64,000 nt of DNA from Paenibacillus sp. FSL R7-0345 (GCF_038595055.1 NZ_CP152002.1:5190501-5254500), one strand, 5' to 3'. Positions 51,036-61,863 are shown, counted from the first letter of the stretch. The notes: generated by a model not told the origin, from the sequence alone. Made by a program: numbers and translations.

Positions 51036-52133
51036 TCACCTCGCATAACGGGATAGATTCAGTAAGATGCCGAGTGCTGTGAGCATCAGGGTCAGTGAAG
51101 AACCCCCATAGCTGATCAGCGGGAGGGTAATGCCAGTAACAGGCATCAGACCGATAACCACGCCAATATTAATAATGACCTGCACAGCCACCATGCTGAC
51201 AATACCTACAGCCAGATAACTGCCGAACCGGTCCGGCAGGCTCATAGCTACCTTCATTCCCCGCCAGATCAGGATCAGGAACAGGATCAGAACGGCAATG
51301 CCCCCGATGAAGCCCAGCTCCTCAGCAAGAATGGAAAAAATAAAATCAGTCTGCGGCTCCGGTACGTAGCTGTATTTCTGCCGGCTCATTCCGAGCCCGA
51401 GACCGCCGAGGCCGCCGGGACCGATCGCATACAGCGACTGGATGATCTGATATCCCGCGCCAAGCGGATCAGACCACGGATCCAGGAAGGCTGTAATCCG
51501 CTTCAGCCGGTAAGGCGCAGCGGCAATCAGTCCGGCAAAGCCCAGCACGCCAACCGCCCCCAGCGAGAGCAGATGCTTCATCCGGGCGCCCGCTGTAAAG
51601 ACCATCATCAGAGCCGCACCGAACATAACGGTGCCGGTGCCAAGGTCCGGCTGAAGCATAATCAGCGCGAACGCCGAGCCGATCAGGGCGAGCGGCGGCA
51701 ACAGGCCGCGCGTGAAGGTGGAGATGTCATAATCATCCTTGCCCAGCCAGTTGGCCAGGAACAGAATCATCCCCATCTTCATAAACTCAGAAGGCTGAAT
51801 ACCGAAGCTGCTGATCCCCAGCCAGCTCCGTGCACCGCCGCGGACCACTCCAATGCCCGGAATTAATACCAGGACGAGCAGGATAAAACAGAGGATCAGG
51901 GCCGGCCGGGCAAATTTTTTCAGCACCAGGTAGTCCGTATTGGCGGTTACGAACATCGCGACGAGGCCAAGTCCGGCAAACAGCAGCTGTCTTTTGACAA
52001 AATAAAACGAATCGCCATAATTGCGGAAGCCCAGCACGGACCCGGCGCTGTAGACCATTACCATGCCGATGACCAGCAGGACAAGGATCGGAACCAGCAG
52101 CCAGATGTCAGGCGCATGACGCGATTTGTTCAT
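51036..52133 (-). CDS. spoVE: SEDS family SpoVE/FtsW glycosyltransferase
   Basis: This 365-residue, ten-helix SEDS protein polymerises lipid II glycan with a partner class B PBP. Diagnostic segments are QLLFAGLGLVAMFVTANTDY, RSWLGISSFGIQPSEFMKMG, SRQKYSYVPEPQTDFIFSILAEELGF and LPLISYGGSSLTLML. Its place between murD and murG is that of spoVE/ftsW in Bacilli. Which one it is (vegetative FtsW or spore SpoVE) cannot be told from sequence alone. Confidence 0.9.
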   Translation of the reverse strand: MNKSRHAPDIWLLVPILVLLVIGMVMVYSAGSVLGFRNYGDSFYFVKRQLLFAGLGLVAMFVTANTDYLVLKKFARPALILCFILLVLVLIPGIGVVRGGARSWLGISSFGIQPSEFMKMGMILFLANWLGKDDYDISTFTRGLLPPLALIGSAFALIMLQPDLGTGTVMFGAALMMVFTAGARMKHLLSLGAVGVLGFAGLIAAAPYRLKRITAFLDPWSDPLGAGYQIIQSLYAIGPGGLGGLGLGMSRQKYSYVPEPQTDFIFSILAEELGFIGGIAVLILFLILIWRGMKVAMSLPDRFGSYLAVGIVSMVAVQVIINIGVVIGLMPVTGITLPLISYGGSSLTLMLTALGILLNLSRYAR

Positions 52134-52182
52134 CAGGAGCACACCTCTTGCATCCGTAGTAGGGGCTTATCCACCCCCCTAC

Positions 52183-53601
52183 TTAAAGGTTATGCACCGC
52201 CTCTTTAAAAATACGCCCGCGCTCCTCATAGGATGTAAACATATCCCAGCTGGCACAGGCAGGAGACAGGAGAACAACTTCTCCAGGTTCCGTAAGAAGG
52301 GAAGCCTCCCGCACAGCCTGCTGCAGCACGTCGGCGGCGCTCTCCCCATTATCGACGGAGATGATATGCTTTACTCCTGCCATAGCGGCAACTTTGGCCA
52401 GCTTGTCCCTGGTTTCACCCAGGACGACAATCCCCTTCAGTCCGCCGAGGACAGGCAGCAGCTCCATATAATCGGAGCCGCGGTCAAGGCCCCCGGCGAT
52501 CAGCACAAGCGGCTGCTTGAAGGAGCCCAGCGCCATTGTGGTCGCTTTGGAATTGGTAGCTTTGGAGTTGTTATAGTAGGCGGTCCCCACTTTCTCTGCG
52601 ACATACTCCAGGCGGTGCTCAACGCCGCGGAATGAAGCCAGAACCCCGGCCAGCACCGCAGGATCAGCGCCTGCGGCAATGGCAATGCCGCAGGCTGCCA
52701 GCGCATTCTCTACATTGAAGCGGCCAGGCAGGCCGATCGAGCTGACCTTGGCAATTTCCGTCTCATGCTCGCTGTAATCGCGGTAGATGATGACCCGCTC
52801 CAGGTCATCTTCGGTATCCGGTACATAAGAAGGCCGGACAAAGATCCCCTGGACCAGCTTCTCACTCATGGAGAAAGGCAGGATACTCGCTTTGATGTAA
52901 GGAACCAGCTCGCGGCAAACCGGGTCATCCCAGTTCAGCACCGCCGTATCTTCCGGACCCTGGTTGGCAAACAGCTTCGCTTTGGAGGCTACGTAATCCT
53001 CCATGCCGCCGTGATAGTCCAGATGAGTCTCGGCTAAGTTCAGCAGGGCGCCTACTTTCGGACGGAACGTCTCAGTTCCTTTCAGCTGGAAGCTGCTTAG
53101 CTCCACAACCATCCAGTTATCCTCACCGGCCTCTTGCGCGGCCTGGCAAAGCGGGGTACCGATATTGCCGGCAACAATCGGATTCATTCCGGCGGCGTCC
53201 AACATTTTGCCTACCCAGGTAGTCGTGGTTGTCTTCCCGTTGGAGCCGGTAATCCCGATCATCGGCGCTGCGCAGATACGGTAGGCTACCTCCACCTCGG
53301 TGACAATTTCAATGCCGAGCTCCAGTGCCTGTTGCACCGGAGGCACCGAATACGGGATTCCCGGATTCTTCACCACCAGGCTAACACCTTCATGAATCAG
53401 CCCTTCCGGATGCCCTCCGCATATAACAGAAATTCCCAAAGTTTCCAGTTCGGAAGCTTCGGGACTTTGATCTCTTTCCTTTTTGTCATTGACCGTTACA
53501 ACCGCACCGCGCTCATGCAGCACTTTGGCCACCTGGACGCCGCTTTTCGCGAGCCCCAGGACGACCACTTGTTTGCCTTTGTATTCATCTGGATGCTTCA
53601 T
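52183..53601 (-). CDS. murD: UDP-MurNAc-L-alanine:D-glutamate ligase
   Basis: The 472-residue Mur ligase has the ATP loop GITGSNGKTTTTTWVGKML, the AETHLDYHG segment and the C-terminal domain with SPACASWDMFTSYEERGRIF. It adds D-Glu to the precursor. It lies 3 bp after mraY. Confidence 0.97.
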   Translation of the reverse strand: MKHPDEYKGKQVVVLGLAKSGVQVAKVLHERGAVVTVNDKKERDQSPEASELETLGISVICGGHPEGLIHEGVSLVVKNPGIPYSVPPVQQALELGIEIVTEVEVAYRICAAPMIGITGSNGKTTTTTWVGKMLDAAGMNPIVAGNIGTPLCQAAQEAGEDNWMVVELSSFQLKGTETFRPKVGALLNLAETHLDYHGGMEDYVASKAKLFANQGPEDTAVLNWDDPVCRELVPYIKASILPFSMSEKLVQGIFVRPSYVPDTEDDLERVIIYRDYSEHETEIAKVSSIGLPGRFNVENALAACGIAIAAGADPAVLAGVLASFRGVEHRLEYVAEKVGTAYYNNSKATNSKATTMALGSFKQPLVLIAGGLDRGSDYMELLPVLGGLKGIVVLGETRDKLAKVAAMAGVKHIISVDNGESAADVLQQAVREASLLTEPGEVVLLSPACASWDMFTSYEERGRIFKEAVHNL

Positions 53602-53604
53602 TCC

Positions 53605-54570
53605 TTACAACCCCTTGCTCAAGATTAGTCCTACAGCAGCCAGTACCAGACCTACCGCCCAAAAGGTAGTGACAACCCGCCATTCCGACCAGCCGCCCAG
53701 TTCAAAGTGGTGATGAATCGGGCTCATGCGGAAGATACGCTTGCCGCGGGTTTTAAAAGACGCTACCTGCAGCACAACCGACAACATCTCGATTACAAAC
53801 ACGCCGCCGATAACGACGAAAAGCAGCTCACTTTTGGTAACAATGGCAATGGCTCCGATAGCGCCGCCAATCCCGAAGGAACCGAAGTCGCCCATGAACA
53901 CTTTAGCCGGGTGGGCATTGAATACGAGAAAGCCGAGTACGGCACCAATCATCGCTGCGGCGCAGACACCTGCGGCAATCGAGGTTGCCTGCATGGCAAT
54001 AACGGCAAAAGCGGCAAGTGCAATAGCACTGACCCCGGACAAGAGTCCGTCAACACCGTCCGTAAAGTTTACCGCATTGGTGACTGCCATCATCATGATG
54101 ATAATGAACGGATAGTAGAACCAGGCGCCCCAGTCAAAGCTGATATCGGTGCCGGGAATGCTGATTCCGGTATTATGACCGGCATTGATCAGCAGCACGC
54201 TCAGTACGATGCCTACCAGAAGCTGGCCGGCCAGCTTTTGGCGTGCTGTAAGCCCCAGCGAACGCTTAAAGGCAATTTTAATATAGTCATCCAGGAACCC
54301 GATCAGCCCGTAGCCGAGCGTAGCCACCAAAAGAACATAAAAATCCGAATTTACTACAGAAAATTTCAAAAAGGACAGCGTAAACGCCACCATGATAATA
54401 ATACCGCCCATAGTCGGCGTTCCCGCTTTTTTCAAGTGGGATTGCGGTCCGTCGTCCCGTACCTGCTGCCCGAATTTCATTCTGCGCAGCAGCGGAATGA
54501 ATAGCGGAGCGGCAATGACCGCAAGGATAAAGGATACAGCACTAGTCAGCAGCAGAAGTTGATAATCCAT
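53605..54570 (-). CDS. mraY: Phospho-MurNAc-pentapeptide transferase
   Basis: The 321-residue, ten-helix enzyme moves the MurNAc pentapeptide to undecaprenyl phosphate (lipid I). Motifs are the Asp pair in GFLDDYIK, NFTDGVDGLLSGVS, FNAHPAKVFMGDFGS and the loop RMSPIHHHFELGGWSEWRVV. All catalytic residues are intact. Confidence 0.98.
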   Translation of the reverse strand: MDYQLLLLTSAVSFILAVIAAPLFIPLLRRMKFGQQVRDDGPQSHLKKAGTPTMGGIIIMVAFTLSFLKFSVVNSDFYVLLVATLGYGLIGFLDDYIKIAFKRSLGLTARQKLAGQLLVGIVLSVLLINAGHNTGISIPGTDISFDWGAWFYYPFIIIMMMAVTNAVNFTDGVDGLLSGVSAIALAAFAVIAMQATSIAAGVCAAAMIGAVLGFLVFNAHPAKVFMGDFGSFGIGGAIGAIAIVTKSELLFVVIGGVFVIEMLSVVLQVASFKTRGKRIFRMSPIHHHFELGGWSEWRVVTTFWAVGLVLAAVGLILSKGL

Positions 54571-54590
54571 GGGTACACCCCCTCCATTAT

Positions 54591-55997
54591 TTATGTCTGT
54601 TTAAAATAATCATTAAGACTGTTCAGTGTTTCCTCCAGACGCATGCCTCTGGATGCTTTGAACAGCACGATATCTTTAACGGCGGCTTTGCTGTTCAGGG
54701 CAGCTGACAGCTCTGCCTTGTCGGTAAAGGCAAACACCCGCTCAGGCCCAAATTGCTTGACTGCAGCTTCTGCCAGGAGGGCTGAGAGCGGTCCATAGGC
54801 AAAGACCAGATCCGTCAAAGCCGGATCCAGATACTCGCCGATTTCCCGGTGAAAATCAGCTTCCTCCGGACCAAGTTCCAGCATGTCCCCCAGCACAGCG
54901 ATCCGTTTGCCGGCTGTTTTCATAGACTGAAGCACATCAATAGCCGCCTTCATCGAGGTCGGACTGGCGTTATAGGCATCATTCAGCAGTGTCAGTCCCG
55001 AGGCGGTCAGCATCACTTCGATCCGCATACCGGTCAGCTTGAGCCGTTTCAGCCCTTCCTCAATGTTCGCCTCGGTAATGCCGTAATGACGGGCAACCGC
55101 AAATGCGGCCAGTGCATTACTGACATTGTGACGGCCCGGAAGCGGCAGTGTAAAAGCACGCTCCTCATTCAGGTAGGCAGTTGTAAACGTCATTCCGCCG
55201 ATATGCGTCATCATCCCTGTAGGATAAGAATCGTTACCGGCAGTGAATCCGAAACGGAGGGTTTGCATCCCTTCCGGCGCACGGAAGGCAGACTCGGCCA
55301 TCACTTCGGCAAGAAGCGGCTCATCCCCATTATAAATAAGCAGGCCGCCAGGCTTCAGCCCTTCAGCAATTTCCAGCTTGGCCCGGGCAATCTCCTTACG
55401 GGAGCCGAGCTGCAGCAGATGCGATTCACCTATATTTGTAATGACCGCAACATCAGGAGCAGCCAGCGAAGCCAGCAGGGCGATTTCCCCCCGCGCGCTC
55501 ATCCCCATCTCCAGTACGGCAATCTCTGCATCCTCGCTCATGGAGAGCACCGTCAGCGGCAGCCCGATATGATTGTTGAAATTCCCCTGGGTTTTATGAA
55601 CCTTATATTGGCCTTCCAGCAGGGAAGTAACCATATCCTTGGTTGTCGTTTTGCCGTTACTGCCCGTTATAGCCACAACCTGACAGCCTGTTTCGCTTAA
55701 ATAAGCAGCAGCCAGCGTCTGCAGTGCAGTAAGGGTATCGTCAACCAGAATAACGGCGCCCTCCGGTGCAACACCTTTATCCCGTTGCCACAGCGTAGCC
55801 GCAGCCCCGGCAGTTAGTGCTGCCGCACTGTAATCATGACCGTCAAAATTGTCCCCGGTAAGGGGAACAAACAGACAGCCTGATGTAATTTTGCGGGAGT
55901 CAGTAACGACTCCTGCTATTTCCAAATCCGGATCTGCAGCGGAACCCGTTGCTCCTCCGCACATGTCAGCGATTTTTTGCAGCGTTCTTGTAATCAA
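54591..55997 (-). CDS. murF: UDP-MurNAc-tripeptide:D-Ala-D-Ala ligase
   Basis: The 468-residue Mur ligase has AITGSNGKTTTKDMVTSLL, GMSARGEIALL and LLNDAYNASPTSMKAAI, the last being the MurF-specific motif. It adds D-Ala-D-Ala. Its start overlaps the murE end by 4 bp. Confidence 0.97.
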   Translation of the reverse strand: MITRTLQKIADMCGGATGSAADPDLEIAGVVTDSRKITSGCLFVPLTGDNFDGHDYSAAALTAGAAATLWQRDKGVAPEGAVILVDDTLTALQTLAAAYLSETGCQVVAITGSNGKTTTKDMVTSLLEGQYKVHKTQGNFNNHIGLPLTVLSMSEDAEIAVLEMGMSARGEIALLASLAAPDVAVITNIGESHLLQLGSRKEIARAKLEIAEGLKPGGLLIYNGDEPLLAEVMAESAFRAPEGMQTLRFGFTAGNDSYPTGMMTHIGGMTFTTAYLNEERAFTLPLPGRHNVSNALAAFAVARHYGITEANIEEGLKRLKLTGMRIEVMLTASGLTLLNDAYNASPTSMKAAIDVLQSMKTAGKRIAVLGDMLELGPEEADFHREIGEYLDPALTDLVFAYGPLSALLAEAAVKQFGPERVFAFTDKAELSAALNSKAAVKDIVLFKASRGMRLEETLNSLNDYFKQT

Positions 55998-57481
55998 TAG
56001 CTTCGGCCCCTTATAACTTCTTTAGCGACAAGGCGGTCATCGAAATCATGAACCACTCCGCCGATCAGCTGGTAGGTCTCATGACCTTTCCCCGCAATCA
56101 ATACTACATCGCCGGGGCTTGCCATTTCAATAGCATTTCTGATTGCCTCGCGGCGGTCCGGAATCATCTCATACTTCTCCTGCAGAACCCCGTCTTCCCT
56201 GAGGCCGGCTTCAATATCCTGCAGAATCAGCAGCGGATCCTCTGTCCGCGGGTTATCTGAAGTGACAAACACATGATCGCTGTATTTTGCAGCAATTTTG
56301 CCCATAAGCGGGCGTTTCGTCTTATCCCGGTCCCCGCCGCATCCGAACACAGTCAGCACCCTGCCGCCGGCGAACTCGCAAACGGCTTTCAGTACATTCT
56401 CCAGTCCATCCGGTGTATGAGCGTAGTCCACAATGACTGCGAAATCCTGACCTGCGTCAACCGACTCTACCCGTCCGGCCACTCCTGCCACCGACTCCAG
56501 AGATGCTTTGATCTCCTCCAGCGGTATATCTTCGAGCATTGCAGCAGTTATGGCAGCCAGCGCATTGTACACATTGAATTTGCCGACCATACGCAGCGAA
56601 ATGTCTGCTTCTCCCTTAAACGTCTCTACATGGAAAAAGGTTCCTTTTGACGTAATCGAAATTTGCGATGCCCTCACGTTGGCGCTGTTGTCAATGCCGT
56701 ATGTAATCACTTCTGCTGCAGTCTGTGCGGCAAAATAAACACTCGCCTCATCATCGGCATTCAGCACTGCATATTTGCGTTCTTCCTTCCAGGGTGAAAT
56801 CACGTTGCCCAGACGCGAGAAGAACAGCCCTTTGGCCGCACGATACTCCTCCATCGTATGATGATAATCCAGATGATCCTGGGTTAAATTTGTAAAAATT
56901 GCTGTGCGGTAATCCGTGCCCTTTACCCGTCCCTGCTCAAGCGCATGGGAGGATACTTCCATTACACAGCATTCCACACCTTTCAGCGCCATATCGTTCA
57001 GGGTACGCTGCAGCTCAAGCGACTCCTGCGTCGTGCCGGAGGCCGGATAGATCTGGCCGTCATATTGCAGCTGGATCGTGCCGATCAGCCCGGTTTTCAG
57101 CCCGTGATCAGACATAATCCGCTCAATCAGATAGGTGGTGGTTGTTTTGCCGTTTGTTCCGGTCACACCGATCATTTTCATCCGGCTGCTTGGCGACCCG
57201 AAGAAGGCATTCCCGAGCACGGACATAGCAAACCGGCAGTCATCGACGATCAGCTGCGGCAGGTCCAGATCCAGCTTGCGTTCAACAACCAATGCTGCTG
57301 CACCGCCGGCTGCCGCCTGCGGTGCATAATCGTGGCCGTCTACCGTAAAACCAGGCAGGCAGATAAACAAATCCCCGGGCTTTACCTTCCGGGAATCTGC
57401 CTGAAGATTCGCAATTTCAGTTTCCCCGTCCCCGTGCAAGCGCGATGCCGCAAGACAGGAAGATAATTCTTTCAATTTCAT
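55994..57481 (-). CDS. murE: UDP-MurNAc-L-Ala-D-Glu:meso-diaminopimelate ligase
   Basis: The 495-residue Mur ligase has GVTGTNGKTTTTYLIERIM and the amino-acid selectivity motif DNPR (TSDNPRTEDPL), diagnostic for meso-DAP in place of Lys. This agrees with DapL encoded nearby. I place the start at ATG 57479-57481 (MKLKELSSC). Confidence 0.97.
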   Translation of the reverse strand: MKLKELSSCLAASRLHGDGETEIANLQADSRKVKPGDLFICLPGFTVDGHDYAPQAAAGGAAALVVERKLDLDLPQLIVDDCRFAMSVLGNAFFGSPSSRMKMIGVTGTNGKTTTTYLIERIMSDHGLKTGLIGTIQLQYDGQIYPASGTTQESLELQRTLNDMALKGVECCVMEVSSHALEQGRVKGTDYRTAIFTNLTQDHLDYHHTMEEYRAAKGLFFSRLGNVISPWKEERKYAVLNADDEASVYFAAQTAAEVITYGIDNSANVRASQISITSKGTFFHVETFKGEADISLRMVGKFNVYNALAAITAAMLEDIPLEEIKASLESVAGVAGRVESVDAGQDFAVIVDYAHTPDGLENVLKAVCEFAGGRVLTVFGCGGDRDKTKRPLMGKIAAKYSDHVFVTSDNPRTEDPLLILQDIEAGLREDGVLQEKYEMIPDRREAIRNAIEMASPGDVVLIAGKGHETYQLIGGVVHDFDDRLVAKEVIRGRSY

Positions 57482-57532
57482 AACTAATCCCTCACTCTGC
57501 AATTTCGGATAAGAAGACTGGCCTTACCTCTA

Positions 57533-59458
57533 TCATTGACTTGAAGTACCCATATAAATCCTGATTGTTGAACCTTGTTCAACCCTTGCTCCCGCTTTTG
57601 GCGCCTGATTAATAACCGTGTCTCCGGTACCTGAGCGGGCGAGCGTAAAGTTCATATTCAGATCCTCATAAATGTCCTGCACGGTCGCCCCTGTAAGATC
57701 GGGAACCGTAACAATCGGAGTTTCACCATATTTGTAGGTTTTGGGAAGCTGATCCTTACGTTCTGGAACCTTCAGATAATGCAGCGAATCCTCCAGGATA
57801 TTCTGGACGATCGGAGCAGCTACTACGCCCCCGAACTGTATCCCTTTCGGATTATCAACTGCTGTGTATACTACAATCTGCGGATCATCTGCAGGGGCAA
57901 ACCCGATAAAGGAAACGATATGCTCTGTCGGAGAATAGCGCCCGTTAATAACCTTTTGTGCCGTCCCTGTCTTGCCTCCTACCCGGTAGCCGTCAATAAA
58001 AGCCGGCCGGCCCGTGCCTTTGGCAACTACGCTCTCAAGGGCAGCGCGCACCTTCTTAGATGTCTCTTCGGAAATAACCTGCCGCACTTCCTTGGGCTCA
58101 ACCTCGGATACCGTCTCGCCCGTTTCCGGATTGATCCAGGCCTTGGCCACATGCGGGGTGAACAGCTTGCCGCCGTTAATAGCTGCCGATACAGCGGCAA
58201 TCTGCTGAATCGGCGTAACCGAGACACCCTGGCCGAAAGCAGTGGTAGCGAGCTCCACCGGACCCACCTGGGACAGCTTGAACAGGATACCGCTCGCTTC
58301 CCCGTTCAAATCGATGCCCGTTTTCGCCCCGAAGCCGAAATTACGGATGTATTGAAACAGGGTCTCCTTGCCGAGCCGCTGCCCCAGTGCAACAAACCCG
58401 GGGTTGCAGGAATTCTCAACCACTTCAAGGAAGGTCTGGCTGCCGTGGCCGCCTTTTTTCCAGCAGCGCAGCCTGGCGCCCCCGACCTCTACATAGCCAG
58501 GATCGAAAAACTGCTCATTCTGCAGATCAACCTTATTCTCTTCCAGCGCAGCTGCAAGTGTAATGATTTTGAAAGTGGAACCCGGTTCGTAGGTCATCCA
58601 GATGGGCAGGTTGCGGTTATACACCTCAGCATCGTACTCCTTGTACGAGCCCGGCTCATACCCCGGCCGGCTGGCCATGGCCAGAATCTCACCGTTCTTC
58701 GGGTTCATGGCAATGGACCATGCGCCCTGCGCCTGATACTTCACCATAGCCTGATCCAGCTCACGTTCCATAATCGACTGGATTTGCTTATCGATGGTCA
58801 GCTGCAGGCTTAGACCTTCCTGCGGCTCGGAATATTTCTCCGAAGAACCCGGCATCAGCCGTCCGCCCGCATCAGACAGATAGGAGACGTTTCCCCCGAT
58901 CCCCCTGAGCAGCTTGTCATATATGCTCTCAATACCAGTAATGCCCTGATTATCGATTCCGGTAAACCCGAGAATATGCGCAGCCAGATCGCCATAAGGA
59001 TAATAACGTTTGTTATCCTCAGCCACAACGATGCCCGGCAGCTGCAAATCACGGATGCTCGCGGCAAGCTCCATCGTAATTTTGCGGCCGCCGGGCTGTA
59101 GCTTAACCGATGACTCACGTTTGGACATCAAAGTGACCAGCTTCTCCTCAGTCATGCCGAGGAGCGGAGCCAGCTGCTGAGCTGCCTTTTGCTTATCTTT
59201 CACCTGCACGGGAACGGCATAAACCGTTGGCGAGCTGACATTATAAGCCAGTGCAACACCTTCACGGTCCAATATTTCACCGCGCTTGGCAGTATAAGGA
59301 ATATTGCGGCGCCACGACTCCTCCGCCTTGGCACTCAGCTTTTCGCCCTGATAAAGCTGTACATAAGCAAGACGCACAGTCAGTGAACCGAACACCACAG
59401 CCAGTCCGAGCAGTGTCCACAGCATTCTCCGCCGGGTTACAACCTTCGAAACCTTCAT
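57533..59458 (-). CDS. spoVD: Stage V sporulation protein D (class B PBP)
   Basis: The 641-residue class B PBP has a membrane helix (about 12-30), a PBP dimerisation domain and a transpeptidase domain. Active-site motifs are SxxK in YEPGSTFKIITL, SxN in VENSCNPGF and KTG in GGKTGTAQKV. One C-terminal PASTA domain follows (VPDLTGATVQDIYEDL). It matches SpoVD by size, one PASTA and position after pbpB. SpoVD makes spore cortex together with SpoVE. Confidence 0.93.
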   Translation of the reverse strand: MKVSKVVTRRRMLWTLLGLAVVFGSLTVRLAYVQLYQGEKLSAKAEESWRRNIPYTAKRGEILDREGVALAYNVSSPTVYAVPVQVKDKQKAAQQLAPLLGMTEEKLVTLMSKRESSVKLQPGGRKITMELAASIRDLQLPGIVVAEDNKRYYPYGDLAAHILGFTGIDNQGITGIESIYDKLLRGIGGNVSYLSDAGGRLMPGSSEKYSEPQEGLSLQLTIDKQIQSIMERELDQAMVKYQAQGAWSIAMNPKNGEILAMASRPGYEPGSYKEYDAEVYNRNLPIWMTYEPGSTFKIITLAAALEENKVDLQNEQFFDPGYVEVGGARLRCWKKGGHGSQTFLEVVENSCNPGFVALGQRLGKETLFQYIRNFGFGAKTGIDLNGEASGILFKLSQVGPVELATTAFGQGVSVTPIQQIAAVSAAINGGKLFTPHVAKAWINPETGETVSEVEPKEVRQVISEETSKKVRAALESVVAKGTGRPAFIDGYRVGGKTGTAQKVINGRYSPTEHIVSFIGFAPADDPQIVVYTAVDNPKGIQFGGVVAAPIVQNILEDSLHYLKVPERKDQLPKTYKYGETPIVTVPDLTGATVQDIYEDLNMNFTLARSGTGDTVINQAPKAGARVEQGSTIRIYMGTSSQ

Positions 59459-59597
59459 TCCGCTTTCCCCCGCTTTCCCTCGTAATAGACATGATCTCTT
59501 ATCTTCATGACTATTCGGGACAAACAGGGGTTAGAACAAGCCCCGCTGGCGGTACAGCGGAATCCGTAAAGATCTTTTTACCCGGATATGCTGGGCA

Positions 59598-61820
59598 TTA
59601 ACCTCCGCTATCCCCGGTATCCTCTGCCTCGTCCTTAGCCGCAGCTACCGGGATGTTTTCGCCGTACTCATTAAGCGGATTAAGCTTCAGCTGCACCAGC
59701 TTCTTGCCGTTCTCGGTTGATACCGTCTGCTCGGTGACATATCCTTCGCCCTCGACGGAAATCTTAACCTTCAGCAAATTAAGCACCTCCAGCGCATCCC
59801 TCAGCGATTGTCCCTTAAGATCAGGGATCGCTGCCTGTTCACCCTGCTGGCTTAACAGATATATCCGCTGTCCCGAGGCGAGTAAAGTGTTTGCCTCCGG
59901 ATACTGGCTGACTACGCTGGTTCCGCTGCCGACTGTTTCGAAATCATAACCCTGATCCAGCAGCAGTTCTCTGGCTTCTTTGACCGACTTGCCGGTCAGC
60001 GCCGGTGTAGAGCGCTGTACTACTGCAGTTTTGGTAACCTTTGTGCTCGCCGCTGAACCAACGACCGTTTTCGGCACACCCATGTACTGCAGTGACTGCG
60101 ACACAATTTCCTTAAATACAGGAGCTGCAGCTGTTCCGCCGCCGACTTCAACATTGGGTTCATCGATAATAACGATAACTGCAATCTTCGGATCATTCAC
60201 CGGAGCATAGCCGATAAAGGATACCAGCACCTTGGATTTGACGTAATCCTGGCCTTCTACCTTTATCGCTGTTCCCGTCTTCCCTGCTACCCGGTAACCT
60301 TCAATATAAGCATGTCTACCGGTACCGATATTCTGGTCTGATACAACCTGCTCCAGATAGCTGCCGGTTTCCCGGGCGCTTTCCTCCGTAATGACCTGGC
60401 GGACAACCTCTGGCTCGGTAACCGTTATCTCTCCGGTATTCGGGTTGCTGATCTCCTTGATCACATGGGGAACCAGCAGCTTGCCACCGTTAGCTATAGC
60501 TGCAACAGCCGTAAGCTGTTCAATCGGGGTGACCTGCACTTTACCGTGTCCGTAAGCCAGTGTTGCGTACTCAACAGAATACTGCGGCGTAACCCGGCCT
60601 GAGACCTCTCCGGGAAGATCAATACCTGTCTTCTCTTCAAAGCCAAAATCATGAATATACTTCATCAGCCTATCCTGCCCGAGCATTTCGAAGCCCAGCT
60701 TTACAAAGGCAACGTTGCTGGAGCGCTTCACCCCTTCAAGAAAGGAGATTTCCCCCCATCCCGCACGGTTAATGTCATGAAGCGGCTGGCTGTAGCCCTT
60801 AATCCGGATGGATCCTGATTTAAAGGTAGCATCTGCATTAAACAAATCCTCCTGCACCGCTCCGGCCAGTGTGACAATTTTGAAGGTCGAGCCCGGTTCA
60901 TAAATGGACTTGATTGCATGGTTCAGGAAATTCTCCTGATCACCTGCATACTTCCAGAATTCATTGGGATTAAAGGTTGGCATGTTGGCCAAACCGAGAA
61001 TCTCCATCGTATTCGGGTCGGCGGCAATGACGGTCATACTCTTAGGCTTGTACTGGTCATAGGCCTTCTGCATGGCTTCTTCAATATAACGCTGAATCGT
61101 ACTGTCAATGGTCAGCTTGATATCGCTGCCGTTCACAGCAGGCTGGTAGGTGTCCTGGGAGTCCGGAAGCTTAATTCCCTTACCATCACTCTGATAGTAA
61201 AGCTTGCCGTTCGTGCCCTGAAGCTGTTTGTCAAAATAGCTTTCCAGCCCCATGATGGCTTCGCCGTCCCGGTTTGTGTAACCCAAAATATGCGCAGCTA
61301 AAGAGTCCTTAGGATAATAGCGCTTCTGCTCCGTGATCAGTCCGATTCCGGTTTCGAGCGTATTATGCTTTTCCTCCAGCTCTTTATTGAACGCCCTCAC
61401 TTTATCCGCGAGCTCTTTATCTATTTTCCAGCCTTCGTTACGGATTTCACGGTTCTTCAAGAAGTTGCCTTCATCATCCTTGGCTTCAACCAGCTTCTTC
61501 AGTTCCGCTTCCGGCTTGCCGAGCAGCTTATTAAGCCCCTTGATCACTTCTTCGCCAATTCCCTTTTCAGCAATGACCTGAGGGTTTACAACGACTGTAT
61601 ACGCTGGAACATCACTGGCCAGTACACTGCCGTTACGGTCTTCAATGGTACCCCGCTTCGCCTTGATAATCGAGGTATGCGCCCATTGGGAGACTGCCTC
61701 CTTATGCCAGAAATCATTCTGTACAACCTGAATCCAAAATACCCGGATGACCAAAACAAGAAAAAAGAGGGTAATACACCCTCCTATAAACAGCGTGCGA
61801 AGTTTTATTCTCTTGACCAT
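59598..61820 (-). CDS. pbpB: Penicillin-binding protein 2B (FtsI-type) with two PASTA domains
   Basis: The 740-residue class B PBP has an N-terminal helix (about 9-27) and active-site motifs YEPGSTFKIVTL, RSSNVAFV and VAGKTGTAIK. Two C-terminal PASTA domains end it (ALTGKSVKEARELLLDQG and IPDLKGQSLRDALEVL). It is the essential septal transpeptidase between ftsL and spoVD. Confidence 0.95.
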   Translation of the reverse strand: MVKRIKLRTLFIGGCITLFFLVLVIRVFWIQVVQNDFWHKEAVSQWAHTSIIKAKRGTIEDRNGSVLASDVPAYTVVVNPQVIAEKGIGEEVIKGLNKLLGKPEAELKKLVEAKDDEGNFLKNREIRNEGWKIDKELADKVRAFNKELEEKHNTLETGIGLITEQKRYYPKDSLAAHILGYTNRDGEAIMGLESYFDKQLQGTNGKLYYQSDGKGIKLPDSQDTYQPAVNGSDIKLTIDSTIQRYIEEAMQKAYDQYKPKSMTVIAADPNTMEILGLANMPTFNPNEFWKYAGDQENFLNHAIKSIYEPGSTFKIVTLAGAVQEDLFNADATFKSGSIRIKGYSQPLHDINRAGWGEISFLEGVKRSSNVAFVKLGFEMLGQDRLMKYIHDFGFEEKTGIDLPGEVSGRVTPQYSVEYATLAYGHGKVQVTPIEQLTAVAAIANGGKLLVPHVIKEISNPNTGEITVTEPEVVRQVITEESARETGSYLEQVVSDQNIGTGRHAYIEGYRVAGKTGTAIKVEGQDYVKSKVLVSFIGYAPVNDPKIAVIVIIDEPNVEVGGGTAAAPVFKEIVSQSLQYMGVPKTVVGSAASTKVTKTAVVQRSTPALTGKSVKEARELLLDQGYDFETVGSGTSVVSQYPEANTLLASGQRIYLLSQQGEQAAIPDLKGQSLRDALEVLNLLKVKISVEGEGYVTEQTVSTENGKKLVQLKLNPLNEYGENIPVAAAKDEAEDTGDSGG

Positions 61821-61863
61821 AAGGTAACCTCACAAACTCTATTATTGCGGCTTCTGCCAGCCG